Positions 21,869 to 34,510 of a DNA stretch of 64,000 bases are shown here, piece after piece. This DNA is from Heterocephalus glaber. Its lineage: Eukaryota; Chordata; Mammalia; Rodentia; Bathyergidae. Below the pieces are notes generated by a model. It was not told where the DNA came from and did not search any database. It saw only the letters and a list, made by a program, of their open reading frames with translations. Position 1 is the stretch's first letter, and every line of letters starts with the position of its first letter. The DNA is taken from contig NW_004624743.1 in assembly GCF_000247695.1 (NCBI RefSeq), positions 4,840,569 to 4,904,568 of the forward strand. Direction: 5' to 3'. The translations under genes were made by a program, and so were the position numbers.

Positions 21869-24800
21869 ACCTGGGTAAAAATTACCTGGGTGGTTGAACA
21901 CATTAAGCTATTCTCTGTTACTAATGATCAAATTATTTCACCCCAATAGCTAGCATTTCCCAAAGCCCAACCTGAATCAATGTATTTTAGTTTAGCTAAA
22001 CTCTCAAGGGTATCAGGTCAGGCATCTTTTATAAGATAGGATCTTGTGGTATTGGAATTTGAGTCCCAGAAAACCAATATAAGGCAAAGTGAAAGTATAT
22101 TAATAGCAAAGCAGTAAACCCCCATTTCAGCAGGGGCTGCAGTTTCCTTGGAGCGGAACATTACCAACTTGAAATCACATGCTCTTGGGTCTCACGTCTC
22201 ATCACCAGCTTCTGCTTTATTTGTTACTTTTAAATGTTAGATATAAATGTCTATGCTTAAGGGCTCTCTAACTAGAGGTACCAGAGAGTGTAGGAGTGAT
22301 AATTTTAATACAATATAACAAGAGAACTCTGAAGACTCACTGTCTCAAATACGAAATAAAGAAAATGAAAAGAAGGAACAGAAGCTGTGAAAACCAGAAA
22401 GTCTGGTGACAGGGAAGGTGTTGGAAAGGGCCAAACAGAATAAGGCTTTGGGTATGGAAGGACAGAGATTTCAAGTCAGGGAAGCTTGTGATAGCAGAGG
22501 GGCTCAGTACCAGCCAGAGTCGCATCTGCTGCATAAGATCGATTCCATTTCCAAGCCACAGAGTGACTGGTCCCAGTTGAGTCTCCTGCTGGGATCCCAA
22601 CCTCTTCCCAAGTGAAGCTTCCATGGCTTTGTTGGAGCCCGCATTTGTGTGGTTCTCTCTCAAGATGGCTCTGCATTTTGGGGCCCTCCATACAAACTGC
22701 AGAATTGCTTGCCTTATTAGCCTGTCTCAGCCTTTCATTCATAGCTTTGCCAGGGACTTTTCCACTCCTGGAAAAGTTACATCTTGACATACCTCACTTT
22801 GGTTAACAAATTGTTGATGACATGAAAACATCATTGTCAAAATTAAACATTTGTTAAATAAAACTCTATTCTTTCTGATATGAGCAAATCATAAGCATTT
22901 TAGTATTTAAATATTAAACATGAGTAAAATAAACAGTAAGCATATTGAGATGGAGATAATATATTAATAACTTATTTTATTACAATGATTTTAAGAACAT
23001 CATTTCCACATTTTTTTTCCTTCAGACTTGTAGTTATAAAATCACACTTTTACATTGTTTTCTTTCTAAAATTGCAGCCTCCTTTATGAATAAGGGTACT
23101 GAAGTAAAAATCTAATAAGCAAGAGAAAGTAGTGACGTTTATGGGCTGAATCAGTGTTAGAAGGGAAAAGCTGAGCAGCTGAGCTTTAATAAAATAATTG
23201 CAGTAAAAACATTTTGATTCTGTAAAAATATTGATAAAGTCTGGAATATAGCATTAACTGTCTGTTCAGAAGAGCAGAATTTAGAATTCTGAGACCAGGC
23301 TGGTTTCCACAGCTTCCGGCTGTGGTGCTGCTGCCCAAGTTTTTCTAAGAGTGGTACCAGGGTTTGTTCCTTCGGGCACATCTGGCAAACCTAGTCTAAA
23401 GCTCACTTTGTTTTGATTAATCTTTTCTTTCATTTAAAAAAGTCTGTGTTGAAAGTGCTATTTTGCACATAGGAAGAATCTAAAGTCTTAGACAACAGTA
23501 TTATTGAAATGACATTTTCTTAAAAAGACTATTACTTGATTTTACAAAATGAATCCACATTTTACTAAAATTCAAAAATACATGACAATAGCAGTCACTG
23601 ATAGGATTGCTACTAAGTAAATATAAAATTATTTCTTTTAAAATATGTCAAAGTTTTTTGATTGAAAGTAAAAGTATACATGTTTGTGTGGTAACATTAT
23701 CTTTCTATACGGAAATGGGCAATGTTCAAATCAAGGCGATCATGTCGCATCTCTCATTGAATATTTATTTTTTGGGATGAAAACATTCAACGTCTTCTAG
23801 CTTTTAAAAAACACACAATATGCTATTGTTACCTCACTTCTGTTGTAACGTGTAGCAGTGTTGTAACTGACAATGTCCAATTTGTGGTTAGACATACTGA
23901 AGCGCATAAATAACTATTTCAAAATTTCAAAACCACCCACCAGTGATTCAGCTCTTTCTCATTTTCTCTTTTTTAGCTCCTGTCTTCCTTTCCTTCTTTC
24001 ATTCCTGCCCCAATTCTTTCTTTCCTTCTTTCTTCTTTCACCCTTGAATAATTACATGAATCATTAGTTACATACACATATATGCAAAATTGAATGGAAC
24101 TTCATGCCATTCGTGTATGTTTATATAATTATTTTGCAAATTTAAATGTTGTATGTGTAATTATATGGACAGAAACATTTTAAGTTCAACTAACCAGGCT
24201 TTCCTGAGTTTTTCTGCTTTACAGTGTTAAAATCAACCTTTTCCCCTACATTCCGATTTTTCTTTTGATTTAGAACTTGTTATTAACAAGTTTAGAAACG
24301 ATCACGTATTTTACCTCATACGGAACTGAGAAACTTTGATTTGGGGGAAAATGTCAAGTTTCCCTCACTGAATGTTGGAAGGTTTTAAGAATAATGAATC
24401 TATATTTGACACAATTCAAAGAGTAGGAAAGTTACAACCAGCCATGAGGTTTTTATGTTTTTCTTTCAGGAAATGATTTAGTTGTTAAAAATAAACCTTT
24501 TTGGTCCCTGGAGAGTTTTCAGCATTTAACATTTTAAAGTTATTTACTTTCTACATTTAGTCGTTATTGCTTGAGTTTATTAAAGATTATTTTGACATTG
24601 TTGGATCACATTAGAGCAATTAATGTCATTTGCTTTAAACGTGTGGAGGTAATTATCTTATAGCCTGCAACAAAACAAAAGCAGAAAAAAATTCTCCATA
24701 AAACAAAAAGAAAAGAAGAAAATATTAGAGAACACAATCAAACAAATATTTATATGGTCTAATAAATATTTTAGTGTGTATTTTTGCAACTAATGCTTTG

Positions 24801-25196
24801 TATTAGAAAAGGAAACTATTTGAGTCATTAATCATATGTGTCTAGACAATTTTGTCCCTTGAATTAATAGCCTATATTTTGATTATTGCTACCCACTCTA
24901 AACATATTGATTTTTATGATTCTATATATTGACTTAACTAAAAGTAATCAAAACATTTTTCATGATGAGCATGTAATTATGTTGTAATTCATAGCTGATT
25001 TGTCAGCTAATTATTGGAGGTTTGGTTCAAAATTTAAACTCATTTCAGTCAATATTAATATTATGTTGAAATAAGGATTCTAGCATATTTGGAAAGTACA
25101 TCAGTCTTTACCTTCTATGGTTTTTGTAAGCTAATACAAACATTACCATGCTAGAATCACTGTTACGTTTTATGCTCTCTTTTCTTGTTGCTCTTT
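21869..25196. other. Unassigned AT-rich sequence
   Basis: About 3.3 kb without a recognisable gene. It includes a CT-rich patch at about 23978-24040. Open frames at 22337-22806 overlap on both strands and look like chance or remnants of an LTR-like repeat. 24540-25080 is AT-rich with several TAAT-type motifs and no repeat I can name. Confidence 0.45.
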
Positions 25197-25327
25197 GTTG
25201 TTTGTTTGTTTGTTTTTTGAGATTGAGTCTCATTAAGTTCAAGGCCCAGGCTGGGCTGGAACTCGAGAGCCCCAATGAGGATCCAAGCTTGGTGTCCTCA
25301 GTGTTGGGACTACAGGTGTGCTCTGCT
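25197..25327 (-). mobile_element. B1 SINE, minus strand
   Basis: The plus strand shows a TTTG-rich tail complement, then 'gagattgagtctcattaagttcaaggcccaggctgggctggaactc', then 'gttgggactacaggtgtgc'. This is the reverse complement of a B1/7SL-derived SINE. Confidence 0.8.
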
Positions 25328-25929
25328 ATTTCCCAAATTATTAACTAAAATTTTCAACAATTCCACTGTGCATTTTAGTTTTATTCAGTAAATAATCATG
25401 GGAATAAAATTTAGATTATATAAAAAGCAGGTCCAATAACATATATAATTTATAAATTTATAAATAAATATGACACACACAATAATATGCTTTTTCTTTA
25501 AATTATCATCAACTATAACAGGCACTATATCAATAAAAGCATAAACTAGAACTCAATATCACTGAATCATTTATTAAGGAAAATGTTATTATACTGTATG
25601 TACATATATATGTGTACATATCTGTGTGTGTATACTTTATTTCCTTCCAAGAAATTTATTAACTTACATGCAGCCAGTCAGCCATCACTGAATCACTTTA
25701 TTTACATTCTCTAGGATTATCTTAGTTAAATATGATGATAATCTAAGGCTGGCATGGACAAATGATATTTTAATACATACAATGAAAATATTTTTCATTT
25801 GTCAGAAAACCTAATCACTTAATTGAAATAATTCCCAGTATACAAATATGAAGATGTTTTGAATATTTATAGTATAAAAAATTTCCATAAGTTTTGTCAA
25901 GTATTTTTGATGTGTTGTATTTTTACTTG
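25328..25929. other. Unassigned AT-rich sequence
   Basis: About 600 bases with TA-rich patches (25440-25470, 25600-25640). No gene or named repeat. Confidence 0.45.
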
Positions 25930-26002
25930 TTTATTTTGCTTTGCTGGGGATCAAATCCCAGGTTCCCACACTGGGCTTATGACTGAGCTGTATATGTAGT
26001 CC
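25930..26002 (-). mobile_element. ID-type SINE, minus strand
   Basis: The plus strand reads 'tttgctggggatcaaatcccaggttcccacactgggcttatgactgagctgtatatgtag', the reverse complement of an ID element with both promoter boxes recognisable. It is diverged. Confidence 0.75.
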
Positions 26003-26119
26003 TAATTTTATCAGTTTTCCATTGCTTAATAAAGTTCTTCAAATGAGTATTAATTACATAACTCAGGAAAAATATTTCTGTTGAATCATTTATGTAATGA
26101 TTTCATATATACCTAGTTT

Positions 26120-26480
26120 ATCGTCATACTACTCTGCCAGGAAGAAAGATAAACTTGAGTCCTCTGTAGGAAAATGGATGGGTCTTGAGACCATAATGTG
26201 AAGTGAAGTAAATCAGACACACAAGATTATATATCACATGGCTTCTCTTACATGAGATACCCAAAGTATAAATAAAGAGCAAAATAAGAGACAGATAATA
26301 GGAAGTAGGGAGATGGATCTTCTGCAAAAGCAAAGGAGACCAATAGACGGAGGCGAGAGGGGATGAACAAAGACTGGAGATGTGTGTGCAGCTGTGCCAA
26401 ACCCCAGGAGGAATGTGAGCCCTCTGCTCCCTAGATGTGGACATAAGAAATAAGAAACTGAGAATAAATAGGGAATTCAG
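26120..26480 (+). mobile_element. L1 3' fragment
   Basis: Starts in the last part of ORF2 ('tactactctgccaggaagaaagataaacttgagtcc', 'ggatgggtcttgagaccataatg'). It continues through 'tgagatacccaaagtataaataaagagcaaaataagagac' into 3' UTR-like purine-rich sequence. A 5'-truncated L1 with no clear target duplication. Confidence 0.8.
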
Positions 26481-26924
26481 AGAATTAAGTTTAATACAAA
26501 ATTTCTCTATAACCTGACACCCAGAAAGGCAAAATAAACTTTTTCACATAAATGACACAACTATTTCATAATTCCATTTGATGTTGCAATTTCAAATGAC
26601 TGTTATGTACGCCAAGACCAGTGTTAATTTGTGAGCAGGAAAAAGGGAAATTATAAACATGAGTTCAAGAAGTGGGGAGGTTTCATATTTTTATTTAAAG
26701 TGCAAAATAATGCACAGGAATTGTTATGGTTCAGCAGCAAGAGCAGCAGCTCTTCAGCACCAGTGTGGGATGGACGAGTAGCATGCCTGTGAAGGTACAG
26801 TCACCTCCGGCACTCAGCCCCGTGACCATGTGAACCCCCCGGGGCAACTGAGACTGGGGCCGGGCAGAGAACCAGGCCGTAAAGTGGGAAGCACGTCGGA
26901 GTTAGGAAAGCCTCGGATTTGTTT

Positions 26925-27120
26925 GCAGCTTTACGAACATCCGGTATGACCTTTATCAAGTTATTCAGAGTCTATGAATGCTGATTTTTCTCACCTATAA
27001 TATCTAGAAAGCAATTCAGTCTTCACAGGGTTATTATCAATTAATAAATTAATTCATTATTCTATTAATTCTAAATTAATCAATTCACAAATTAATTCTA
27101 TAAGGATCCTTCCCTAATGC
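26925..27120 (+). mobile_element. MIR SINE (old)
   Basis: 'tatgacctttatcaagttattcagagtctatgaatgctgatttttctcacctataatatctagaa' followed by 'tcacagggttattatcaattaataaatt' fits the tail half of a plus-strand MIR. The 3' end runs into an AATTAAT-rich patch. Confidence 0.6.
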
Positions 27121-27144
27121 CAGGCATATTTCATTAAATGATGG

Positions 27145-27255
27145 CTTCTCTTTTTTTTCCCTCCTCTTCTTAATTCCTTCCCTGTCCCCTCTCTCTGTCT
27201 CCCTCTTCCTCTTTTTTGTTTTCATTTTCATTTTCCTCTTCTTTCTTTTATTGCT
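27145..27255. repeat. CT-rich low-complexity tract
   Basis: Over 90 percent pyrimidine across about 110 bases, with CCTC, TCTC and TTTC blocks. It accounts for the Lys/Arg/Glu-rich open frame on the other strand. Confidence 0.8.
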
Positions 27256-29125
27256 CCATGTTTCTGCATTTTCTTCTCTCTTCCTACTACCATAACTGCT
27301 AGGACAGAGAATGGCAAACGCACTTGCTGTGTTTGAGATCCAGTGAGACATCAGGGGGTCACTAGGTTTGTGCTAATATGATTTATTTCTTTGAAAAATT
27401 TTTGGAGCTGGTTAAGTTTGAGATTATAATGTTTACATTTATGCTAAATAATTCTTCCTGATTTGAAACAAGTAGCATAATGGTTAATACAGATAATGGT
27501 CAGTTCTTCATGGACTGAAAAACGTTAGCATGTTACTTATGAGAATGTACAATTCAGAATGCATTAACATACTAAAGAGAAGTTAACCTAAAAGAAAGTC
27601 TTGTTCCTGACAGGACATTTCAATGGCTTAGGTGTGGTGAATATGTGAAATGTATGATATTTATTTGATATTGGACAGTGTCACACGTCTGAGGTAAATT
27701 CAGTAACACTGCCTTTGCTGTACTATAGGAATGCCATTCTCCACTTGGTCAGTGTGTAAGACGAAGACAGAATCGAGAGGAAACATGAAAGCTTATCCAT
27801 CACTTCTGTCAAACCCAGAAAATTCTCATTATGCCAAAACACAATATTATTTTGTTCTAACAAAAAATATGGTCACAATACAGTTTGCAATCTATTCACC
27901 TGGTTATCATGATGGCTTCAATATAGCTGGCTTGTTATCATTGTCTCTTTCTGAAGCCCACCTAGTTCCAATGCTCTTGAATTTATTTAATTTTTTAAAT
28001 ACTAAAGGTATAATTTATATATGTAATATATATAAATTCATTGCTAGAAGCCCTAGAGTGTAAGAATGTAAGGCAAAATAAAAATCTATGTATTGCAGCC
28101 TAGATACACAGAAAAAGTACTTGCTGCACACATGTACAAACAACAAACTCACAGGTCTATCTATACACTTGGATTTAGAAAATCGCACCATTAGTTTTCT
28201 ACATTTCCAATATTTTCTGTGTTTATGTTGGAAAGAATGATGTGGGAAGGACCTCTCTATATCTCTGTCTCTTTCTTTCCAAGAACTTTTACAGTTGTAT
28301 GTTATGTCTGATTTTTCCTGAATATCAAGAAATACATTTTCAAATAATATTCATCTGTCATTCAGCAGCAACTGAGAATGATATTTCTAAGTTTTCTTAG
28401 TACAATTGTTAAACAAATGTTTCATGTTCTAGAGTCTTAGGAGAGTTCTTACTTTCTCCAAAAATCTAATCATTGCCACGGTTTTATTTTTTCTACTTTT
28501 AAAACAGAAATATTCTTCAAATCTGGAGTATGCTTTTTAAATTATTAATATCAAATGCACTGTAGGGAAGGAACTACAATAATAGATCCAGACAGCACGT
28601 CTCTGGGTACTAGCTTTCTGTTTTCCTTTCAGGTAGAGAAAATGAAAAATATTGATTCTTCGAAGCCATGTTAGTGTAGGAAAGGTCAGATATTGACCCT
28701 TTGTAGTCAGAAGCTTTTATGTTTTAGTTTTCAGATGGCTTGTAGCTATAAACATCTATTTATAGGAAATAATCCATGTATGAATTTTCCACTTCAGTCA
28801 TGAGCTCCCACTTAAAATAAGCCCCTGGTTGGATAAGCTTCACATGGGGCTTTTAAACATTATCTCCTTTACCTTAACCATATCTATATCAGCTAAAAGG
28901 GTTAAGGTATCAAACTTAAATGCAGTGGAATCAGGAGTGACTAAAATGTCAAGACTCAGCATTAAATCACTGTCAAATAATTTTAACACATTCCATAAAA
29001 ATAAGTTTGTACCCCAACAAAATTGACCCATTGTTGCTTTTTTATTATAATGACATTTCAGAGAGGAATCGTTTTTGACCAGTCTCAGGTGGCCGATATT
29101 TATCAAGCCAGAAGTCTCATCGCAG
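27256..29125. other. Unassigned sequence
   Basis: About 1.9 kb, AT-rich. Open frames at 27731-28063 (+) and 28840-29352 (-) have no recognisable domain. The latter runs into the SINE at 29126, which argues against a gene. Confidence 0.45.
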
Positions 29126-29320
29126 AGCCTGATGTGGTGGTGCACACCTGTGAGCCCAGCACTCTGGGAGATTAAGATGGGGGGCTGACAGATTGGAGCC
29201 CAGCTTGCACAACTTAGGCTCTTAGTGTGGCTCTCAGAATGCAGTGTCAAAGGGCCGAGGAGATAGTCCAGTACAAAGGTTCTGGCTTCAGTGAACACCA
29301 ACCACTGAAAACAGGAAGAA
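29126..29320 (+). mobile_element. B1-ID dimeric SINE
   Basis: A B1 half begins GCCTGATGTGGTGGTGCACA and contains 'gagcccagcactctgggag'. An ID-like half then begins GGGCCGAGGAGATAGTCCAG at about 29252. The 7SL-left, tRNA-right order is the same as in the element at 35171. Confidence 0.7.
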
Positions 29321-29769
29321 GAACAAAGAGAAAGGAAAACATGAAATTTCATTTCAGAGAGGAGGAGTCTTGCTTATTGACAGACGGTGTCTCTTTATAT
29401 CAGCTCATTTTGGGGAAACCTCCGAAAACTTGTTCATCTCTAGCTTCTTATGCTGCCTTTGATTAATCTGAAAAGAAAATCATCTTCAGCTGTGGCCCTT
29501 TCCAAATGACGTGTCCCATTCCCAGGAGGGCCGGGTGGGAGCCACACACTTCCCCGCCCTGCTGTCAGGGTGCTGCTTCCACAGCTGCTCCAGCCGAGCT
29601 CCTGCCTGTAGATTCTTCAGGTGTGAACCACACACCACATACTTGTGACCCTTGAATTACATGGGACTTGTGCTATGCTTTCTATGAGTTTCTCTCTTGG
29701 CTCGGGTGTAGATGTTGGAAGAGGGGAAAGATACCATCATAAAATTCCTGCAGCATTCTCCAAATAAAT

Positions 29770-29770
<1 letters not shown>

Positions 29771-29814
<44 letters not shown>
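29771..29814. repeat. (CTAT)11 microsatellite
   Basis: Eleven perfect CTAT units with no interruption. A typical polymorphic tetranucleotide repeat. Confidence 0.98.
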
Positions 29815-30148
29815 GGACAATGCAAGACACCAAACTTTCTATTAGCTTGAAGTAGGTATTGGTCAGAGGTTTGCCAAATTGTCACATGCAGTGTTTTAAA
29901 TAATGTAATTTGAGTTTCTTCCTAAGGGATCATGTTCCTCACTGAGGGAAGTACTTGTTACCTCTAATTTTTCTCTAGAATACTATTCTTAGCTATTATC
30001 CCGCAAAGTTGCTTCTTGTTTGTGATACAGATTTAATGTTTGATTGAATAGATGAGGTAGAGAAGTCCAGACTCTTTAATGCTTAGTAACTTACCAGTTA
30101 GTGATCATTTTTTAACCTAAAGAGTTCAGAAAAAGCACAGTGTGCTTG
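29815..30148. other. Unassigned sequence, possible faint MIR
   Basis: About 330 bases. 'attgaatagatgaggtagagaagtccagactctttaatgcttagtaac' at about 30044-30090 has a weak MIR-like order. Too diverged to call. Confidence 0.3.
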
Positions 30149-30665
30149 TGTCTTAATTACTTTCTCATCACTGAGACACAATATCTGGAACCCACAACTC
30201 TGAGAATCTAAGAAAGAAAGGTTTATTTTGGCTTACAGTTGGTAGAGGTTTCAGTCCATAGTCAGCTGGCTCCAAGACAGGGTGGCATAGCAAAGAAGGA
30301 TGGCAGAGGAGAAAGAGCTCATGGCATGGTGGGAGAGAGAGAGAGAGGGAGAGAGAGGAGACAAACCCTCAAATGCTTCACCCTTTTGGCTATGCCTCAG
30401 TGACCACCTCCTCCCAGCAGGCATCTCTCAACATCACATTAGCTAGAAACTCTTTTTGAAGGGGGTACCAGGAATCGAACTCAGGTCCTTGCGCTTGCCC
30501 AGCAGGCGGTGAAACCACTGAACTAAATCCCTGGCCCCTAGCTAAAAACTTTTCAGTGGACTAATTCACTGATGAGTATCAGGTTCCCATGATCCAGTAC
30601 CATCCCCAAAGCCCAACCTAGGAGTGTATTAGGTTTTAGGGGACATCTAGTTATAAATCATAACA
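30149..30665 (-). mobile_element. MaLR-type LTR, minus strand
   Basis: Read on the minus strand it begins TGTTATGATTTATAACTAGATG at 30665 and ends near 'gagaaagtaattaagaca'. The plus strand shows 'ttactttctcatcactgagacac', 'aggtttattttggcttacag', 'ggtttcagtccatagtcagctggctccaagacagggtggcata' and a GA-rich patch at 30330-30362. About 430 bp once the inserted SINE is removed. It looks like a nearly complete solo LTR. Confidence 0.85.
30461..30538 (-). mobile_element. ID-type SINE, minus strand, inside LTR
   Basis: The plus strand reads 'ggtaccaggaatcgaactcaggtccttgcgcttgcccagcagg' and ends 'ctaaatccctggcccc', the reverse of a well-preserved ID SINE. The duplication is TAGCTAGAAACTCTTTT (30440-30456) against TAGCTAAAAACTTTT (30539-30553), close to but no longer exactly matching. 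It split the MaLR LTR. Confidence 0.88.
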
Positions 30666-32019
30666 ACTTATTACTATGGATTCTATTTCTTCCATCTCAG
30701 GAAGATAAATTTTAGTACTGCTTAGGATCAAACCACTTCAGTGGTTGGATCATGATGACCAGCATATTTCTAAACTACTTATTAAAAATCTTTAATGATT
30801 TAAATTGACTTTGAGTTCACTAGAGTCCCAAGGGAGAAAAAAGTACTTCAAAATTTCTAGCACATTTTAACCTAACAATTTTTACCTCTACAGATTCCAT
30901 AATTTTCCTTCCAGGTCCTACCGAGACCAAATCCTACAATCCTCAACTATTGAACAATTGATTGGAAACCAAAAGGAAAATGTATTTAGGCTTTGGAATA
31001 TAAATCACTAGTAGTGCAGTTATGGTTCTACTTGGAGTCAGAAATGTTTAATACAGGACACAGTGAAAGTATTAGGATTCCAAATCCCACCTGCATTTCT
31101 ATACATGTACAGCAGTTACTCCTTATGCATTTCAGTTAATACAGTACTAATGTAGTTCTGCATTACAGAGCACCCAAGACACAGCTATGAAAACAACGAA
31201 CAGTTATAATTTGGGAACACGAGAAAATTAGGAATGGCTGCACCAGTCTTCTGAGGCGAGGCAGGGTCTCTCATGGGCTCACATGCAGTTAGCTGGAAAT
31301 ACAGTCCTCTCAGAATCACGGGTGAATGAAGCTCAAGCTCCAAGCTCATTCACATGCTTTTTCAATGGTCCCTAGAAGTAGCTGTTGAATAGACAATATG
31401 GTAACATGATGGCCACCTTCCCTCTGAGAAAGATAGGTCGATGGGGTAGAAGGTACAGCCTACCACTTCCACCACAGCTGTTCTGTAGGGTTCACTAGGT
31501 TTAGTGGTAACACATGTAGGAAGATTGCCCAAGCTCATGACCACCAGGAGATGTGGGAGGTTGGGGGTGTTTCAGATGTTCTCCCCCATGGGTTATTAAA
31601 CATTCACTGGTCTTACAACAGTGGACACGTGCTTCTGTATGTTAGTGGTCAAGTTGGAGGTCAGCGCTCACTGTGGTTAGTCCCAGAGGATACAATGTTG
31701 TACCTAATGTGTGCTTTAAAGTTTTATCAATTAATGGTTGAACGATTTCATCTCCAAGGTATGTGAAATGATGGAAGGCAAGGTGGAAGGTCTTCCTGTT
31801 CAAAACTGTGACTTCAAGAAACAACCTGTCATTTGTGATACCTTTGTCACAGTCCTGTTAGCCGGGGTTGTCTGAGTGTAGTGTGTTAGCAGTGCAATCT
31901 GACAAGGCATAATTAAGGAGTTTCTCATTTTCCCTGTCTCTTCCTAAACCTGTGTTTCTGAGTTCAGTGAATCACTTCACACACACATTCTAGAATCTTG
32001 AACTCAGCTCTGGGTCCTA
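30666..32019. other. Unassigned sequence
   Basis: About 1.35 kb with no recognised gene or repeat. The short open frames have no protein features. Confidence 0.45.
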
Positions 32020-32600
32020 TTCTTTCTCACCTCCCACCCCAGTCCTCTTGAGTCTGGTCAACTCCAGGTCTTTCCCTCCATCTCCACTTCCAAGGCCTAC
32101 TCTGGCCTTCTCTGCTGATGCTTTCTAATCTCTGTCTCCACTACTTCCTGTTTACAGTTTGTAACTAGGTATGAGAGTCTTCCACTTAATTTTTATCAGA
32201 GAACAAACTATAAACTCTTAAGCCTTGAAATAAGGGCTGTTAACCATTTGACCAAGCGACTTTATGAGACTCATTTGCAACTTCTCCTCCCTCTCTATCC
32301 AATATTCTAATTCACCTGGCTCATTTGTAGTCTGCAAAAACGCACTCATACCATGGGGCTTTGCTCAAGGATGGAATTAGCCATGCTCTTTCTTTCTGCT
32401 GCCTCTACCTTGCTACAGTTCCTGAGGCAAACTGAATTCTTCCCAGCTTTCTTAAAAGCTCTCAAAGCAAGGAAAATGGACTCAATGACTGGATTATCAT
32501 TTCTTCCCCAAATTTTATTTTTAAATCTCTGGAGAGATTTACTTACTTTTTTCTAGTTCAGCAAGAGTGTTTAGGTTGGCACTTAATTGTCATTGAGTAG
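32020..32600. mobile_element. Possible old L2-like repeat
   Basis: A pyrimidine-rich order ('cctcttgagtctggtcaactccagg', 'ctccatctccacttccaaggcc', 'tttctgctgcctctacc', 'cccagctttcttaaaagctctc') resembles decayed mammalian-wide repeats of the L2 kind. Similar style recurs at 33980 and 43900. Family and strand are not certain. Confidence 0.35.
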
Positions 32601-33979
32601 AACTTCCTGCTCTGATCTCGTGGTTTGTTTTGTTTTTTAATGTGTGTTCCTGATGCCCTGATGCGGAGCTTCATAAAATTACACTTAGCTTGGGGACAAA
32701 GGGCACTGAGTAATGCCAACCCCCACCCCATTACCAGGCTGTGATAGAATGTAAGGAGCTATGTCTGGAGGAGGGAAATGTTTTCCAACTTGTGAGGTCC
32801 TCTGTGCTTCCTCAGTGTGAGGTAGCCCCTCATTGCAGATTTTATAATAAGCATCCAAATAAAGGCCACCAAATAGAAAATAAAACACCTCAATCTCACT
32901 GTTCTTTTATGCTTTTCTCCCAAATGTGCCCTGACCCATTACTTACATCACACTTAGACTATAAATTCTTGTATTTACATATCCTCAGAGTCTTGGAGTC
33001 AGACTTCACTTGAACAATTTTAAGACTCTCTTGGGGGCAAAAAGATGGAAAATTACATATTCATTCTGAGGCTTGTGTCACATCAATTATTATTACTGGG
33101 CTCTATGAATCTTTTTATTACCCAAATTAATTATTATTACTGTCTTAATTTGATGAATACCAAGTGTGTCCTGTGGTACAGTATGTGACACACAGAAGTT
33201 ATCATTTCTTTTCTGGGTTTTCCAAAGTAAGTAATCAAGTTCAGTATTTAGCCTTTAGCTTCCTTGTATTTTAATTATACATAACATATACAGACATATA
33301 AACACACGTTTTAGTGTATATTTAAAATACATAGATATTTAATATATATGCACGAATAAATAATTTTCAACATCTATGTTAATAGAAAATGCATTTTAGC
33401 TGCATATAAAGGCTAATTTTTAAAGTATATTTTACAAGTAGAAATTTTAAATCATAGCTATTTTATACTTCTAATTTTCACACAGAATGCAAATAAGTGG
33501 AAGTATGCAAGACTTCCCTCTGTAGATTTTTTGACAATAATCACACATATTCCTTCAAGCACCTCATTTGTTCAGTGGGCTCCTCTGGTATTTTAAAGCC
33601 ATAAAACACCTCAGTGGACACATTGGCCAAGTCAAAAGCATGAGCATCTAACCGAAGGGGAGGGCAAACAAACATACACAGATTTGATAGAATTCGTATT
33701 TAGGCTGAATGCTTACAAGGTCTGTTAGAGGAGGAATAGATGGATAGTTAGCTAATAGGTGAAGAAATTATATCATCTACTGGAGATTTTATACATTAAT
33801 TCGCTATTGCAGGAGTTTATCAGTGGCGTACGTGCCCGGTGGCACGTTTTATTTTGAGAGTAATTAATAGATTCAAATGGACGTTACTGAAGTGAGTCTA
33901 AACGTGAGGCAAAGAGAAATAGTAGGACATGTGGGTGTGGGATCAGATGGAGACAGACGCTGGGTCACCAGACTGGTCC
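32601..33979. other. Unassigned AT-rich sequence
   Basis: About 1.4 kb, very AT-rich from 33250 to 33480. Nothing recognised. Confidence 0.45.
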
Positions 33980-34130
33980 AGACCACTGAAACCAGAACCC
34001 TGGAGTCATTTACTGTGGCTCCCTGACTCCCATCCAGTCCTGCCCAGGCATCGGCACTGTGCCTCCTGAGGCTTGCTGCCCTGGAGATCTGACTCCACCT
34101 CGGCATCTCACTGGTGCCTTGAGATGTAAT
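33980..34130. mobile_element. Possible old L2-like repeat fragment
   Basis: 'aaaccagaaccctggagtcatttactgtggctccctgactcccatccagtcc' has the same layout as the repeat suggested at 43900. Short and diverged. Confidence 0.3.
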
Positions 34131-34426
34131 TCCTTAGTGACTTATGATATTAAATATTTTTATAAGTTTATTTCCCATTCATGGATCTACTTTCTTGTGT
34201 TGTATGTTCGGATCACTTGCCCATTTAAAAAATATTTATTTAGTATATTTTAAGTGAAATTCATTGTAATCAAGATATAAAGATATAATGACGTATCTGT
34301 TAGTGGTGCAATGTGATGATGCTTCAATATACATGGGCACTATTGTGTAAGGTCGACATTGGATTCAACTGCCTCTGCCCAACTTTTAATCAACTTGCCT
34401 GTTCTTTCTTGTTGAGTTCATAAATT

Positions 34427-34510
34427 CTTTTTTATTTAGTGCTGGAGATTGTTCTAGGCTCTTTGGGACAGCGAGCCAGTGCTTTACTGCTGAGTTACAT
34501 TCCCAGCCCT
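34427..34510 (-). mobile_element. ID-type SINE, minus strand, in L1
   Basis: The plus strand reads 'tttatttagtgctggagattg' and ends 'gctgagttacattcccagccc'. The reverse begins GGGCTGGGAATGTAACTCAG. A short AATTCT flanks both sides and may be part of the target duplication. Confidence 0.75.

Noticed and set aside
21688..21949. Three long overlapping open frames (two minus, one plus) across the CT tract
   Set aside because: They exist only because the polypyrimidine tract has no stop codons. The translations are Ser/Leu or Arg/Glu runs.
22337..22806. Open frames of 104 and 108 codons on the minus strand and others on the plus strand
   Set aside because: Different frames overlap on both strands, with no domain, signal peptide or splice context. 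Likely chance or repeat-derived.
28840..29352. 170-codon minus-strand open frame
   Set aside because: Its first third is the reverse of a B1-ID SINE, and the rest has no domain.
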